Shown here: positions 8,801-17,292 of the stretch, one piece after another
How the letters are laid out: every line of letters begins with the position of its first letter
How positions within the stretch are numbered: position 1 is the first letter of the stretch
Assembly: GCF_037976825.1 (NCBI RefSeq)
Contig: NZ_CP150269.1
Location: 4,105,501 to 4,169,500 of the forward strand
DNA length: 64,000 bases
Reading direction: 5' to 3'
From: Paenibacillus sp. FSL K6-1330
GTDB taxonomy: Bacteria; Bacillota; Bacilli; Paenibacillales; Paenibacillaceae
Made by a program: the position numbers and the translations under genes
Notes under the pieces: generated by a model
Databases searched by the model: none
What the model was told of the DNA's origin: nothing
The model's input: the letters and a program-made list of their open reading frames with translations, nothing else

Positions 8801-8827
8801 AGTATCTTCAAATGGAAGTCTTCCAAT

Positions 8828-10219
8828 TCATTTGTTGCTATTTTCATGATTGGTTTGATCGTGTATTGGAGCTGCCTTGCCAACCCCAAAAGCGTAATAA
8901 CTCATCACAACAATACCTAAGAAAATAATGCCGGAAATCAGGGAAATGCGAGTTTCATCGTTCATCCACATACCGACCAGTACCATAAGCAAAAAGGCAA
9001 TGGTCACATAGTTTGTCACCGGGGCGAAAGGCATTTTGAACGGATGATGCTGCAAGGCATCCCCCTTGATTTTTCTGAAATTGATTTGACTGATTAGAAT
9101 GACAAACCACGGTACCATACCGGGAAGTACGCTGGCGCTGTACACGTGCACAAACAGGTTTTCGGGTGAAATATAACTTAAGATCACGCCAATGCCCAAT
9201 CCCACGAGTACGCCAATCGTTCCAAGCAAGGGCACGCCGTTTCGGGACAGTTTCGTGAATATTTTCGGTGCCTGTCCATTGACTCCCAATGTATAAAGCA
9301 TGCGTCCTGCGCTAAAAATCCCGCTATTACAACCTGACATGGCAGCTGTGATGACAACAAAATTGATCAGCCCCGCCGCTGCAGTAATGCCGATTTTCGC
9401 AAATGTAGCAACGAACGGGCTGCCGATGGCTTGCAATTGATTCCAAGGGTAGACCGTAACAATCACAAAAATCGCGCCAATATAGAAGATCAAAATCCGC
9501 CAGATAATACTTTGCGTCGCGCGCATTAACGTTTTTTGCGGGTTTTTTGCCTCACCTGCTGTAATCCCGATCAGTTCGACTCCTTGATAGGCCCCGATCA
9601 CTAACGAGAGAGCAAAGAAAAACCCCGACCACCCGCCAGTAAAAAAGCCCCCATGCTGCCACAAGTTCGAAAATCCAATCGCATGCCCACCGTTGCCTAT
9701 TCCGAACAAAATCAGACCAAACCCTGCAACAATCATCAGGACGATGGTAACGATTTTAATCATCGCAAACCAAAACTCAAATTCACCAAATGATTTCACA
9801 GAGAATAGGTTGGCTGCACCGAGAATCAGGATTGCGACGAGCCCTGGTATCCAGGCTGGTAAATCCGGAAACCAGTACTTCATATACGTCCCAACAGCAA
9901 TGATCTCCGCCATCCCGACAATAACCCATTGGAACCAGTTGCTCCAAGCCGTCACATACCCTGCCAAAGGATGAATGTACTTATGTCCAAAGGTCGCAAA
10001 TGACCCCGTGTTCGGTTCTACATACTGCATTTCCCCCATTGCGCGCATGATGAAAAATATAAATACCCCTACAATTGCATACGCAAGCATCACCGAAGGA
10101 CCTGTCCATTTGATCGTGCTTGCAGAGCCCATAAATAATCCGACACCGATTGTGCCGCCTAAAGCAATCATCTGAATATGACGAGCTTCGAGCCCTCTCT
10201 TTAATTCATTGTTTTTCAT
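8828..10219 (-). CDS. Amino-acid permease, APC superfamily (AAT type)
   Basis: 463 residues with about 12 hydrophobic segments and the amino-acid permease signature at the N-terminus ([26 protein letters not shown]) and [17 protein letters not shown] after segment 6, characteristic of proton-coupled AAT-family transporters (RocE, GabP, AapA). The substrate cannot be fixed from sequence. The ATG follows GAGGGGGAAACTGCA. It is a single-gene unit, convergent with the WYL regulator across a shared terminator. Confidence 0.9.
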   Translation of the reverse strand: MKNNELKRGLEARHIQMIALGGTIGVGLFMGSASTIKWTGPSVMLAYAIVGVFIFFIMRAMGEMQYVEPNTGSFATFGHKYIHPLAGYVTAWSNWFQWVIVGMAEIIAVGTYMKYWFPDLPAWIPGLVAILILGAANLFSVKSFGEFEFWFAMIKIVTIVLMIVAGFGLILFGIGNGGHAIGFSNLWQHGGFFTGGWSGFFFALSLVIGAYQGVELIGITAGEAKNPQKTLMRATQSIIWRILIFYIGAIFVIVTVYPWNQLQAIGSPFVATFAKIGITAAAGLINFVVITAAMSGCNSGIFSAGRMLYTLGVNGQAPKIFTKLSRNGVPLLGTIGVLVGLGIGVILSYISPENLFVHVYSASVLPGMVPWFVILISQINFRKIKGDALQHHPFKMPFAPVTNYVTIAFLLMVLVGMWMNDETRISLISGIIFLGIVVMSYYAFGVGKAAPIHDQTNHENSNK

Positions 10220-10404
10220 TGCAGTTTCCCCCTCTGCTGCTCTCTTTGCTGTTCATTTGGACAAGTTGCAAAATCTCATAAGAAGTAGACGCCAATTTTG
10301 TTTTATACACGCTAATCCAATTGTAGTAGCTTGTTCCTATGAAAACAATTATATTCATTTGGTAAACCTACAAGGGGCCCTACTATTCTAGAATGACATC
10401 AATC

Positions 10405-10764
10405 TCATTTAAATGTATCGTCGAAGACAGCTATTGTGAGTTCGCCCATTTTTGTCGGCTCCATCGTAAACTTCACGCCGTTTTCCAACAATCGATGATA
10501 CTCTTTATTAATATCTGCAACCCCAAACATCGTTGCTGGGATGCCATCGGCAAGTATCTTCTTCTGATATTCTTTGGCGGCAGGATGGTCATTCGGTTCG
10601 AGTAAAAGCTTGGTACCCTCTTCCTCATCGGGAGAAACAAGCGTTATCCACCTAAATTCTCCGACGAGAACGTCCTCCTTTTTGACAAACCCCAGCTTTT
10701 CTGAATAAAACTCAAGTGCCTTGTCTTGATCTTGAACAAATATACTGGTCACAATGATTTTCAT
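10405..10764 (-). pseudogene. Truncated duplicate of the VOC protein at 5723
   Basis: 119 codons, very similar along its whole length to the VOC protein at 5723-6106 (MKIIVTSIFVQDQDKALEFY...). It follows the paralogue up to AVFDDT and then ends in FK instead of CGNLIQIVQK, because the DNA similarity stops inside the codon after Thr. The last beta strand, which normally carries a metal-ligand position, is therefore missing. The upstream region lacks the ArsR gene, the operator and a convincing ribosome binding site. This looks like an old partial duplication; expression is doubtful. Confidence 0.65.
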
Positions 10765-10784
10765 AATGTTTTTAAGGGAAACCG

Positions 10785-11097
10785 CAATGAACTGTCAACA
10801 CCCATCATTGTGAACTTACGATTCCATCGATCAAGCCAGACACCAATCAACGGGCAAATATCAGATCACTGAAAACTGGACCATAGAAGACGTTAAAAAT
10901 ACAACGCCGCTAAATACCGCAAGCTCTTTGCGAACATCCTGATGCGTGAACCCCATGGACCCAAGTGTTCTTTGAAGGAAAACAAATGGTAAAACAAAAT
11001 GGTAACCATACTTTTTCTGAATGAAGAGTTAAAAACCTACCCATAATACGATAGTTCGAAGCCCGAACAAATATCCCAGAAAAAGGAGTGAAATGGT
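10785..11097. other. Intergenic region without a convincing gene
   Basis: About 310 bp. A short minus-strand frame (around 10867-10962, MGFTHQDVRKELAVFSGVVF...) has protein-like composition but no start signals and no family I recognise. The only functional element seen is the ribosome binding site AAAAGGAGTG of the next small gene. Confidence 0.4.
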
Positions 11098-11247
11098 ATG
11101 CAGCGGATGATCCCTTTCAAAATCAATAATCAGAAAACCGTCATGTCTTTATTAGCTGTAGGTGTCGGTGCCACACTCATTGGAATGGCATATAGACGTA
11201 GGTCGAATAGAAATGCATGGGGTCGAATGATGAGGTCTATTCAATAA
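11098..11247 (+). CDS. Small membrane-anchored basic protein, DUF3918/YrzQ-like
   Basis: 49 residues with a single hydrophobic stretch (VMSLLAVGVGATLIGMAY, about 15-32) followed by a strongly basic tail (RRRSNRNAWGRMMRS). Layout and composition resemble the small DUF3918 (YrzQ) proteins of Bacillales, whose function is unknown. A good ribosome binding site (AAAAGGAGTG) precedes the ATG and a strong terminator follows, so it is a monocistronic small gene. Confidence 0.65.
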   Translation: MQRMIPFKINNQKTVMSLLAVGVGATLIGMAYRRRSNRNAWGRMMRSIQ

Positions 11248-11270
11248 TTTTCTTGAACAGTAAAAAGAAT

Positions 11271-11306
11271 AAAGCAGTCGGATTCAAAGCTCCGGCTGCT
11301 TTGTTT
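11271..11306 (+). terminator. Terminator of the small membrane protein gene
   Basis: AAAGCAGTCGGA and TCCGGCTGCTTT pair around a short loop, followed by GTTT. Confidence 0.75.
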
Positions 11307-11430
11307 ATACAAACGGTTTGCTTTTCTTAAAACGAAGGAAACCGGTTATGTTTTCTAAGTATATCGAATGCCATAATGAGTTAAATTAACTTTTGAGTTA
11401 CATAAAATAAGGTGGTGACTTGTTTACACT

Positions 11431-12024
11431 ATGCCTCTATCCCCGCGCCTGTATCACTGGTTTGTCCGTCCCCAATGGATTACAAAAAAATACATCCATG
11501 ACCATATCCAAAACCATTTCCAATTGGAGAATAAGTTCATTCTTGATTTTGGGTCGGGTACTGGAGCCAATTGCTCTCTTTGTCATTCAGATCGGTATCT
11601 TGGCATTGAACCCAATATGGATCGGGTTCGTCTCGCCAAAAGGCTGTACCCCAACCATAAATTTGAAATATTTGATGAATACCAGATCCCTGTAGAGAAA
11701 AATACCATTGACTATATCTTTGTCGTTGCCGTTCTTCATCATATATCAGATGATCAGATTCGTTCATATTTGATCGAGTTTGAGCGAGTTTTGAAACCAG
11801 GTGGGAAGGTTATTGTCATGGAGCCGTATTTTTGTATGAACAGAACATTTAACAATCGATTTATGAACTGGTACGATGATGGGAAATACATCCGCAGCGA
11901 GATTAGTTACCTAAATTTATTTCAAAAAGGGCAATACGAATGTGAGGTCATAAAGAAGTTTACAAAGTGCATGTTATATAACGAAATTTACTTTACGGCG
12001 GAGCCAACCAAGCAGCTAAATTAG
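11431..12024 (+). CDS. Class I SAM-dependent methyltransferase
   Basis: 197 residues with the Rossmann-type methyltransferase fold (Methyltransf_11-like). Motif I is ILDFGSGTGANC (about 37-48), followed by YLGIEPN (acidic residue of strand 2), VVAVLHHISD (motif for strand 4) and LKPGGKVIVMEP (strand 5). The substrate is unknown; the N-terminal LYHWFVRPQWITKKYI and the LHHI motif resemble small-molecule or lipid methyltransferases. The ATG is the first in-frame start after a stop, with AAGGTGGTGA about 14 bases upstream. Its 3' end faces a minus-strand region carrying the APH-like kinase. Confidence 0.85.
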   Translation: MPLSPRLYHWFVRPQWITKKYIHDHIQNHFQLENKFILDFGSGTGANCSLCHSDRYLGIEPNMDRVRLAKRLYPNHKFEIFDEYQIPVEKNTIDYIFVVAVLHHISDDQIRSYLIEFERVLKPGGKVIVMEPYFCMNRTFNNRFMNWYDDGKYIRSEISYLNLFQKGQYECEVIKKFTKCMLYNEIYFTAEPTKQLN

Positions 12025-12119
12025 TAAGCTCCTGTGAATTTAATTCTCCATCCCATTTAGTTTCTGACTTAATATCAGATTCAATCGTCACCCGCATATT
12101 ATCAAAGGCTGCTAAAAGA

Positions 12120-13173
12120 CTAAATCTTTCGTTCCTCATACTCAAAGGGTTCTTCACTCGAGTAAATCTCATGAAAAAATCCTTCATACGGGATATCGTC
12201 TTCCATGCATTTTATAAGATACGACAGTCCTTCGTCACACTCCGGCTCCTCACCGTTGTTCTGCATTACCTCGAATGCATCAACAATATTTTCCATGACA
12301 CCCACCTGAATAAATAAAGACAACTGATCCAACATCGAATCTTCGATCGTGGTCTCGGACCTGTATCCCGCGAGGACGGTTTCAAAATAATCATCCATAA
12401 ACTTTTTACGTTTACCGGCGTCCCACTCCGTTTCCCCAGACACTGGCCAAGTCAAACATATACCAACCGAAACATGAATTATCGAAATCATATACGCTGA
12501 TTTGCCCTGTATCAAAATCTATTGAATAATTCCCATCGTTGTAATCAAAATGGATCATACCAAAAGTCTCTTGGTTCCTGTCCAATCCTTGTAGAGTATT
12601 AAGGAGCTCTACCAGCTTCTCCTTAAGCTGAGGTAAGGACTCAGGAATCAGTTTATCGATATATTCGGCATTGAATTTGTCAAAAAAATGATGCCGGCGA
12701 TGGACAGGTGTATACCCTTTTGATATGTGGTGCAGTTTCCCCAGGACTTTACCGCAGTTATAAAAATATTCGGTAATTGGAGCTCCATCCCGGTACCGAT
12801 AATGATTTTCTACCAGCATTTTTCCCGTAGCCTTTTCAAACAGGCAGATAAAGAAGGTATGATTATTATAGGTAATCTCCTCTAGCAGCTTCTTCTTCCG
12901 GGAGCTGATTACATTGGAGACACTGCCTCCATGCTCGAACAGATACCGAACATATTCTACTTCACCCAGAAAATCCTCCCGGCTTCTGTCAGGTAAAAAA
13001 GCGATTCGGAGTATTTTTGCGTTGGCTCCTTCTTTCTCACATGTATATACGACATTCCGCCCTCCATCATGGGGTGGAATCAGCTGGATTTCATAACCCT
13101 CCAACCCGTACAATTCTGATATTAACGGAAGCAAATATGTATCACCGATTGAAACAACCTCATTAAAATTCAT
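12120..13173 (-). pseudogene. Aminoglycoside phosphotransferase-family kinase, frameshifted
   Basis: Two overlapping frames together make one APH/choline-kinase-like protein of about 340 residues. The first (13173 to 12412, 253 codons) has the N-lobe, the catalytic loop MIHFDYNDGNY (Brenner-type HxDxxxxN) and the metal-binding VYDFDNS. It then runs into GVGRR and a stop. The expected continuation is in the neighbouring frame from about 12425 (EWDAGKRKKFMDDYFETVLAGYR) to the stop at 12120. The +1 slip lies near 12412-12430 in GTGGGACGCCGG. Either the gene is inactivated or there is a one-base sequence error. A good ribosome binding site (AAAGGAGAGATGCT) precedes the start. The plausible role is small-molecule (for example homoserine or drug) phosphorylation. 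Confidence 0.75.
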
Positions 13174-13537
13174 AGCATCTCTCCTTTAACTATTTCATAC
13201 ATTCGATTTGGGAAACATAACCGGATTATTCAATTTATTTACATGCTATCTTACCGAATTATATCATCTGTAATACATAATTGAAGGTAGATTACAGTTA
13301 TAGTTAATCCTTCCCATTCGCTTAACAAGTTTTTGACGCAACAAGACATTAATCGATAAAAACTAAAGATGAGGTGTCTTCGGCTCGGTGCAAAACTTAA
13401 ATGGTCCTATTTTACCTTAACACCTTATCTCATCCGTTTTACCCATCAAGCAAAGACAGCAGTCCCGGAGCGTCATGTCTACAATATTATATTTTGAATA
13501 TGTTATTTGTTAGCACTGAAGCATCAGGTTCCTCTAG

Positions 13538-13572
13538 TTGACACTCTCAAACTAGTACTATATAGTACTAGT
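13538..13572 (+). promoter_or_regulatory. TetR-gene promoter overlapped by a 22-bp perfect palindrome
   Basis: -35 TTGACA (13538-13543), 17-bp spacer, -10 TATAGT (13561-13566). A perfect 22-bp inverted repeat with half-site ACTAGTACTAT fills 13551-13572, covering the spacer, the -10 and the transcription start. It ends directly before the ATG at 13573. The same core (TAGTACT...AGTACTA) recurs upstream of the next gene, so it is the likely TetR operator. Confidence 0.85.
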
Positions 13573-14166
13573 ATGGAAAAACAAAGAAAAAGAAAATCGA
13601 ATCGTGATATCGTACTACAAGTTGCCGCACATTTGTTCCTAACAAAAGGCTATCAGCTAACAAGCATGGATGATATCGTTGACCATTGTAAAGTTTCAAA
13701 AACTAACATTTATTATCACTTCAAAAGTAAGGAGGATTTGTTGCTACAAATTATGAGCCAGTTTATCATTCATTATCAAGAGCGGATCGACACCGTTCTA
13801 GGCCGATCGGACTTGTCCGTAACTGAAAAGTTAGAAAGTCTCTTGAAAGCTATAACTGAAGATAATGCTGGAACTGATTACTTAGGAGGATGCCCGTTTA
13901 TTACCTTCTTTACTCAAGTTTCTAATGACTTGATCAAAGTCCAAGAAATGGTTAAGGATTTCTTCGAGCATCAAACCAATCTACTCGAAAAACTGTTATC
14001 GGAAGCCATTCGAAATAAAGAATTACCGGAACAAACACCTATTAAACAAACAGCAGCACTGATTATCTCTTCAATAGAAGGCGGACTGTTCCTCACCAAA
14101 GCCACAAACAACCCCTTATTATTAAATAATATCCTTACTTCTATAGCATTTTTGCTAAAGAAGTAA
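13573..14166 (+). CDS. TetR/AcrR-family repressor
   Basis: 197 residues. N-terminal TetR HTH at about 10-55 (HLFLTKGYQLTSMDDIVDHCKVSKTNIYYHFKSKEDLL), then an all-helical ligand-binding region with GGCPFITFFTQVS and SSIEGGLFL. The ATG at 13573 is preferred over upstream in-frame starts because the promoter and palindromic operator end at 13572; the predicted transcription start falls on or next to the ATG, implying a leaderless mRNA. It probably represses itself and the SDR-hydrolase gene that follows 56 bp downstream. Confidence 0.88.
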   Translation: MEKQRKRKSNRDIVLQVAAHLFLTKGYQLTSMDDIVDHCKVSKTNIYYHFKSKEDLLLQIMSQFIIHYQERIDTVLGRSDLSVTEKLESLLKAITEDNAGTDYLGGCPFITFFTQVSNDLIKVQEMVKDFFEHQTNLLEKLLSEAIRNKELPEQTPIKQTAALIISSIEGGLFLTKATNNPLLLNNILTSIAFLLKK

Positions 14167-14181
14167 TTTTTTGTCCATTAT

Positions 14182-14199
14182 TAGTACTGAACAGTACTA
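14182..14199 (+). promoter_or_regulatory. Second TetR operator
   Basis: TAGTACTGAACAGTACTA is an 18-bp inverted repeat sharing the AGTACT core with the palindrome at 13551-13572. It lies 24 bp upstream of the SDR-hydrolase start, between the two genes. Confidence 0.75.
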
Positions 14200-14222
14200 G
14201 ATCGAAGGAGTAAATTTCAACT

Positions 14223-16043
14223 ATGAATATTTTTTTGACAGGCGGGACTGGTTTTATCGGCAAACAGATCATAAAGCTTATGCCAAAACATCATCGCACC
14301 ATTGTCTTGGTTCGTTCCATGAACAAATTCAACAACATGGTAAACTCATTAGTGCCTTCTGGACATCAAAATGTGGTTCCCGTCCTGGGCGACCTAACCC
14401 AGCCAAATCTGGGGTTAAAGGGGAATGACCTACGGCTAGTCATGGATTCCGATATCATTATTCATGCAGGTGGCCCTATGAACATAGAACTGGATCAAAG
14501 CGCAGCAGAACGGGTCTTTCTTCAAGCCTCCAAGGAAATTGCCTCAATTGCTCGATCGGTTCATCAAAAGAAAGCTTTGAAGCAATTCATTCACGTAGTC
14601 GGATTTATGAGTCCATATAACGAGGAGAATTTCTCAGATGATCAGACGGGCTTCCATCTAGAGAAAGCCCCGCCCTATGAACAAATGAAATTTAAAGCGG
14701 ATATGTATATTCGACAAACCATGCATGATCTAGGCATACCTTTGTCTGTCGTTAACCCCAGCGTCGTAATTGGAGATTCCATAACTGGAAAGACAGAGCA
14801 GCTCGGTGGTTTAAGTATTTTGGTCGATTCCACTAGGAGAAAACTAATGCCTTTTGTCCCTGGAGGAAAAGAACACTGGATTCCTATGGTTCATGTGGAT
14901 CATGTTGCCTCTTTGGTATCTGCCTTAGTTGAGGAGGAGCAACCGCTAAACAACACATATTTTTTGCTGGATGAGAAATATAATACTCCTAACATGAAGG
15001 AGCTCGTTACAGCAATCGCAAAAGAAGTTCGTGTAAAAGCTCCTGTAGGCACAGTTTCGCTAAAATTAATGAAAAGTTTACTTCGTATGGGAGTAGGAAA
15101 ATTAGTAAAAATCCCTGAAGCCTCTATGGAATTTATTGTGAAGCCTGATTTCCCTACAACATCAATAAAAGAAATGGGATATAAACACAATTTGAATATA
15201 TCGCTTCAACAAACTACCTTGCCTTTTGTTATTACTGACTTGGACTATCGTTTGTCCCATAAGGATTCAATCTATTCCGATAATTTTCACAATAGCCGGG
15301 TTGGGAACTTGACTGCACTGGTTAGGGAAGGAAACGGAATACCGATCATCATGCTCCATGGTACATTTGCTGGTGCGGATTGCTTTATTCCATTGGCAAA
15401 CTCCTTGCCTCACCAACCGATTTGGCTTGTAGATCTGCCTGGTTTCGGACGGTCACCTTATCATCACAATCCCCAAACGATGGCTGGATACATCAATTCC
15501 GTTGTTGATTTGATCCTTAGCTTTCAATCACCGGTTATCTTAATAGGACATTCTTTTGGAGGATTGGTCGCAGCGCACGCAGCAGAACAACTTCAAGAGC
15601 GAATTAAAAAGTTAATTTTATTGCAACCTGTTTTACATCCCGCACATTACAAATATCGCTCTTCCCATGTAACAAAGTTCTTTTTATCACTGATGAATAA
15701 ATCGATGTTCAAAAGAAGGCTCTTGGCAAACGGAAGCTTTTTGAATGAGAAGGAGATCCCTGATTCCTATTTAGATTACGTGATGGAAGATTTGCAGTCG
15801 CCTCGAGTTAGAACATCTAATTCGGAAGTAATGTCAGCTATTTCTAACCCCCATTCGATTCAAGCGAATCCTGACGGGATTGATTTGAACAAGCTAAACA
15901 TCCTTTGGGGAGATAAAGATTTGGAGTATTCTGTTCCGAATGAATGGAGCCGCAATCCAATCACTTACTTACCGTTAGGACATCAGTTCCCCATTTCCCA
16001 TCCGGAAATAACTGCACAATGGATTCAAAAGTGGATCCAATAA
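14223..16043 (+). CDS. Bifunctional fusion: SDR-type NAD(P)-dependent reductase + alpha/beta hydrolase
   Basis: 606 residues in two parts. The N-terminal part (about 1-335) is an extended SDR/male-sterility-type domain: TGGTGFIG nucleotide loop (6-13), LGDLTQPNLGL, and the catalytic pair in YEQMK (152-156). The C-terminal part (about 365-606) is an alpha/beta hydrolase: oxyanion region MLHGTFAG (377-384), nucleophile elbow GHSFGG with Ser444, acid in ILWGDKD (near 565) and His in LGHQFPISHPE (near 590). It follows the TetR gene with its operator and an AAGGAG ribosome binding site. The substrate is unknown; joined reductase and esterase activities suggest sequential handling of one lipophilic ester, lactone or acyl substrate. 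That is inference. Confidence 0.88.
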   Translation: MNIFLTGGTGFIGKQIIKLMPKHHRTIVLVRSMNKFNNMVNSLVPSGHQNVVPVLGDLTQPNLGLKGNDLRLVMDSDIIIHAGGPMNIELDQSAAERVFLQASKEIASIARSVHQKKALKQFIHVVGFMSPYNEENFSDDQTGFHLEKAPPYEQMKFKADMYIRQTMHDLGIPLSVVNPSVVIGDSITGKTEQLGGLSILVDSTRRKLMPFVPGGKEHWIPMVHVDHVASLVSALVEEEQPLNNTYFLLDEKYNTPNMKELVTAIAKEVRVKAPVGTVSLKLMKSLLRMGVGKLVKIPEASMEFIVKPDFPTTSIKEMGYKHNLNISLQQTTLPFVITDLDYRLSHKDSIYSDNFHNSRVGNLTALVREGNGIPIIMLHGTFAGADCFIPLANSLPHQPIWLVDLPGFGRSPYHHNPQTMAGYINSVVDLILSFQSPVILIGHSFGGLVAAHAAEQLQERIKKLILLQPVLHPAHYKYRSSHVTKFFLSLMNKSMFKRRLLANGSFLNEKEIPDSYLDYVMEDLQSPRVRTSNSEVMSAISNPHSIQANPDGIDLNKLNILWGDKDLEYSVPNEWSRNPITYLPLGHQFPISHPEITAQWIQKWIQ

Positions 16044-16227
16044 CCTGCTACTAACTATCAAGAAAATGAGATAACCTTTGATAGCCTTGGGGATGAACCC
16101 ATACATCTTATTCTTAACTCTATGCGAAACTGGACTTTAGTCGAGGTACGCTACCTTCCGCGGCCTGTTCCGAATCAAGGAAATATTCGTTACAATATAG
16201 CCAAGACTTTTGGAGGAGCGATTGATC

Positions 16228-16974
16228 ATGGATTACAAACATAAAATACAGAGGGAAATTGCCGACTGGGAACAAAAAATGTTCAAACCGCCGGGATGGC
16301 TGGAAAAAACATCGAAAACCATCGGCAATCGGATCAATCATTTGATTCCCCCGAAGGTGCACAGCATCATTACGACCACCATTCGATCAATCGTTCGCAC
16401 GGCATTGTTCGGTGCGGAATATACGCCAAGTCGCGCGGTGGAGCGTACACTGGAATTGGAGGCTGCCGATCAAGAAGCGAAAGAGTTGTTTGCCCTGTAC
16501 CAAAAAATCGCTGTTGCCGAGGGCGCTGGAACAGGGGCTGGCGGCATTATGCTTAGCATGGTGGACTTTCCAGCTTTAATTGCGATCAAGATGAAATATT
16601 TGTTTGAGCTGGCCCATGTTTACGGTTATGATACGAAACACTTCTCCGAGCGGGTATTCATTCTCAAGGTATTTCAAATGACATTTTCCGGGCCAGAAAA
16701 CCGTGCAAGGTTGCTCGATTCCATCAAGCATTGGCATATAGAAAAGGAACAATGGCGCTCCGATGCCGATTACGCCAAGAATATGGACTGGGAGACATTT
16801 CAGATCGAGTATCGCGACGCCATGGACTTTCGGAAAATGCTGCAGATGGTGCCTGGGATCGGCGCTATTGCAGGCGCATGGGCAAATTACAGCATCCTTG
16901 AGGAATTGCGTGAATTCGCTATGAACGCTTACCGCCTCCGCAGATTGCATGATGATTTCGTGGTTGTGGATTGA
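16228..16974 (+). CDS. EcsC-family protein
   Basis: 248 residues matching the EcsC family (named from the third gene of the Bacillus subtilis ecsABC operon), whose biochemical role is not established. Seen: IQREIADWEQKMFKPPGWLEK at the N-terminus, a glycine-rich hydrophobic segment GAGTGAGGIMLSMVDFPALIAIKMK (about 95-120) and VPGIGAIAGAWANYSILEEL near the end. The start is placed at the ATG at 16228, 9 bases after GGAGGAG, rather than an overlapping TTG. No ABC transporter genes are adjacent; it is a single-gene unit with its own terminator. Confidence 0.88.
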   Translation: MDYKHKIQREIADWEQKMFKPPGWLEKTSKTIGNRINHLIPPKVHSIITTTIRSIVRTALFGAEYTPSRAVERTLELEAADQEAKELFALYQKIAVAEGAGTGAGGIMLSMVDFPALIAIKMKYLFELAHVYGYDTKHFSERVFILKVFQMTFSGPENRARLLDSIKHWHIEKEQWRSDADYAKNMDWETFQIEYRDAMDFRKMLQMVPGIGAIAGAWANYSILEELREFAMNAYRLRRLHDDFVVVD

Positions 16975-17027
16975 TCCCTCTCTGTCGTCAAATACATCCA
17001 AGGAACATCATTGCTTGGGAAACAACA

Positions 17028-17061
17028 AAGACAGCTAATCCATATGATTAGCTGTCTTTTG
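17028..17061 (+). terminator. Terminator of the EcsC-like gene
   Basis: AAAGACAGCTAAT and ATTAGCTGTCTTT form a perfect stem with a short loop, followed by TGGTTTG. Confidence 0.85.
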
Positions 17062-17292
17062 GTTTGCCTTCAATTGTCATTACTTCGCGATGAATGTGCC
17101 TACATCCGAAATTGCGAACCCCAGACCGAAATTCCAATACTACTATATTTTGGTAAAACAAATTATAATCCTTTTTGTGATCACATTAATTCTAAGTCAG
17201 ACAACCATATTCCACCGCCATACAAAGGAGGGATGCCGTTTCAAACCCAATTGCGAAGTTGATTTTATGCCCATACTAAAGGAGGAACTCTG

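Noticed and set aside
11993..12187. Minus-strand frame ending WDGELNSQELTNLAAW
   Set aside because: Looks protein-like but overlaps the methyltransferase end and the kinase end, with no ribosome binding site; could be a remnant, not supported as a gene.
13367..13434. Imperfect GATGAGGTGT...ACACCTTATCTCATC repeat
   Set aside because: Weak stem with a large loop and no adjacent gene end; not called as terminator or riboswitch.
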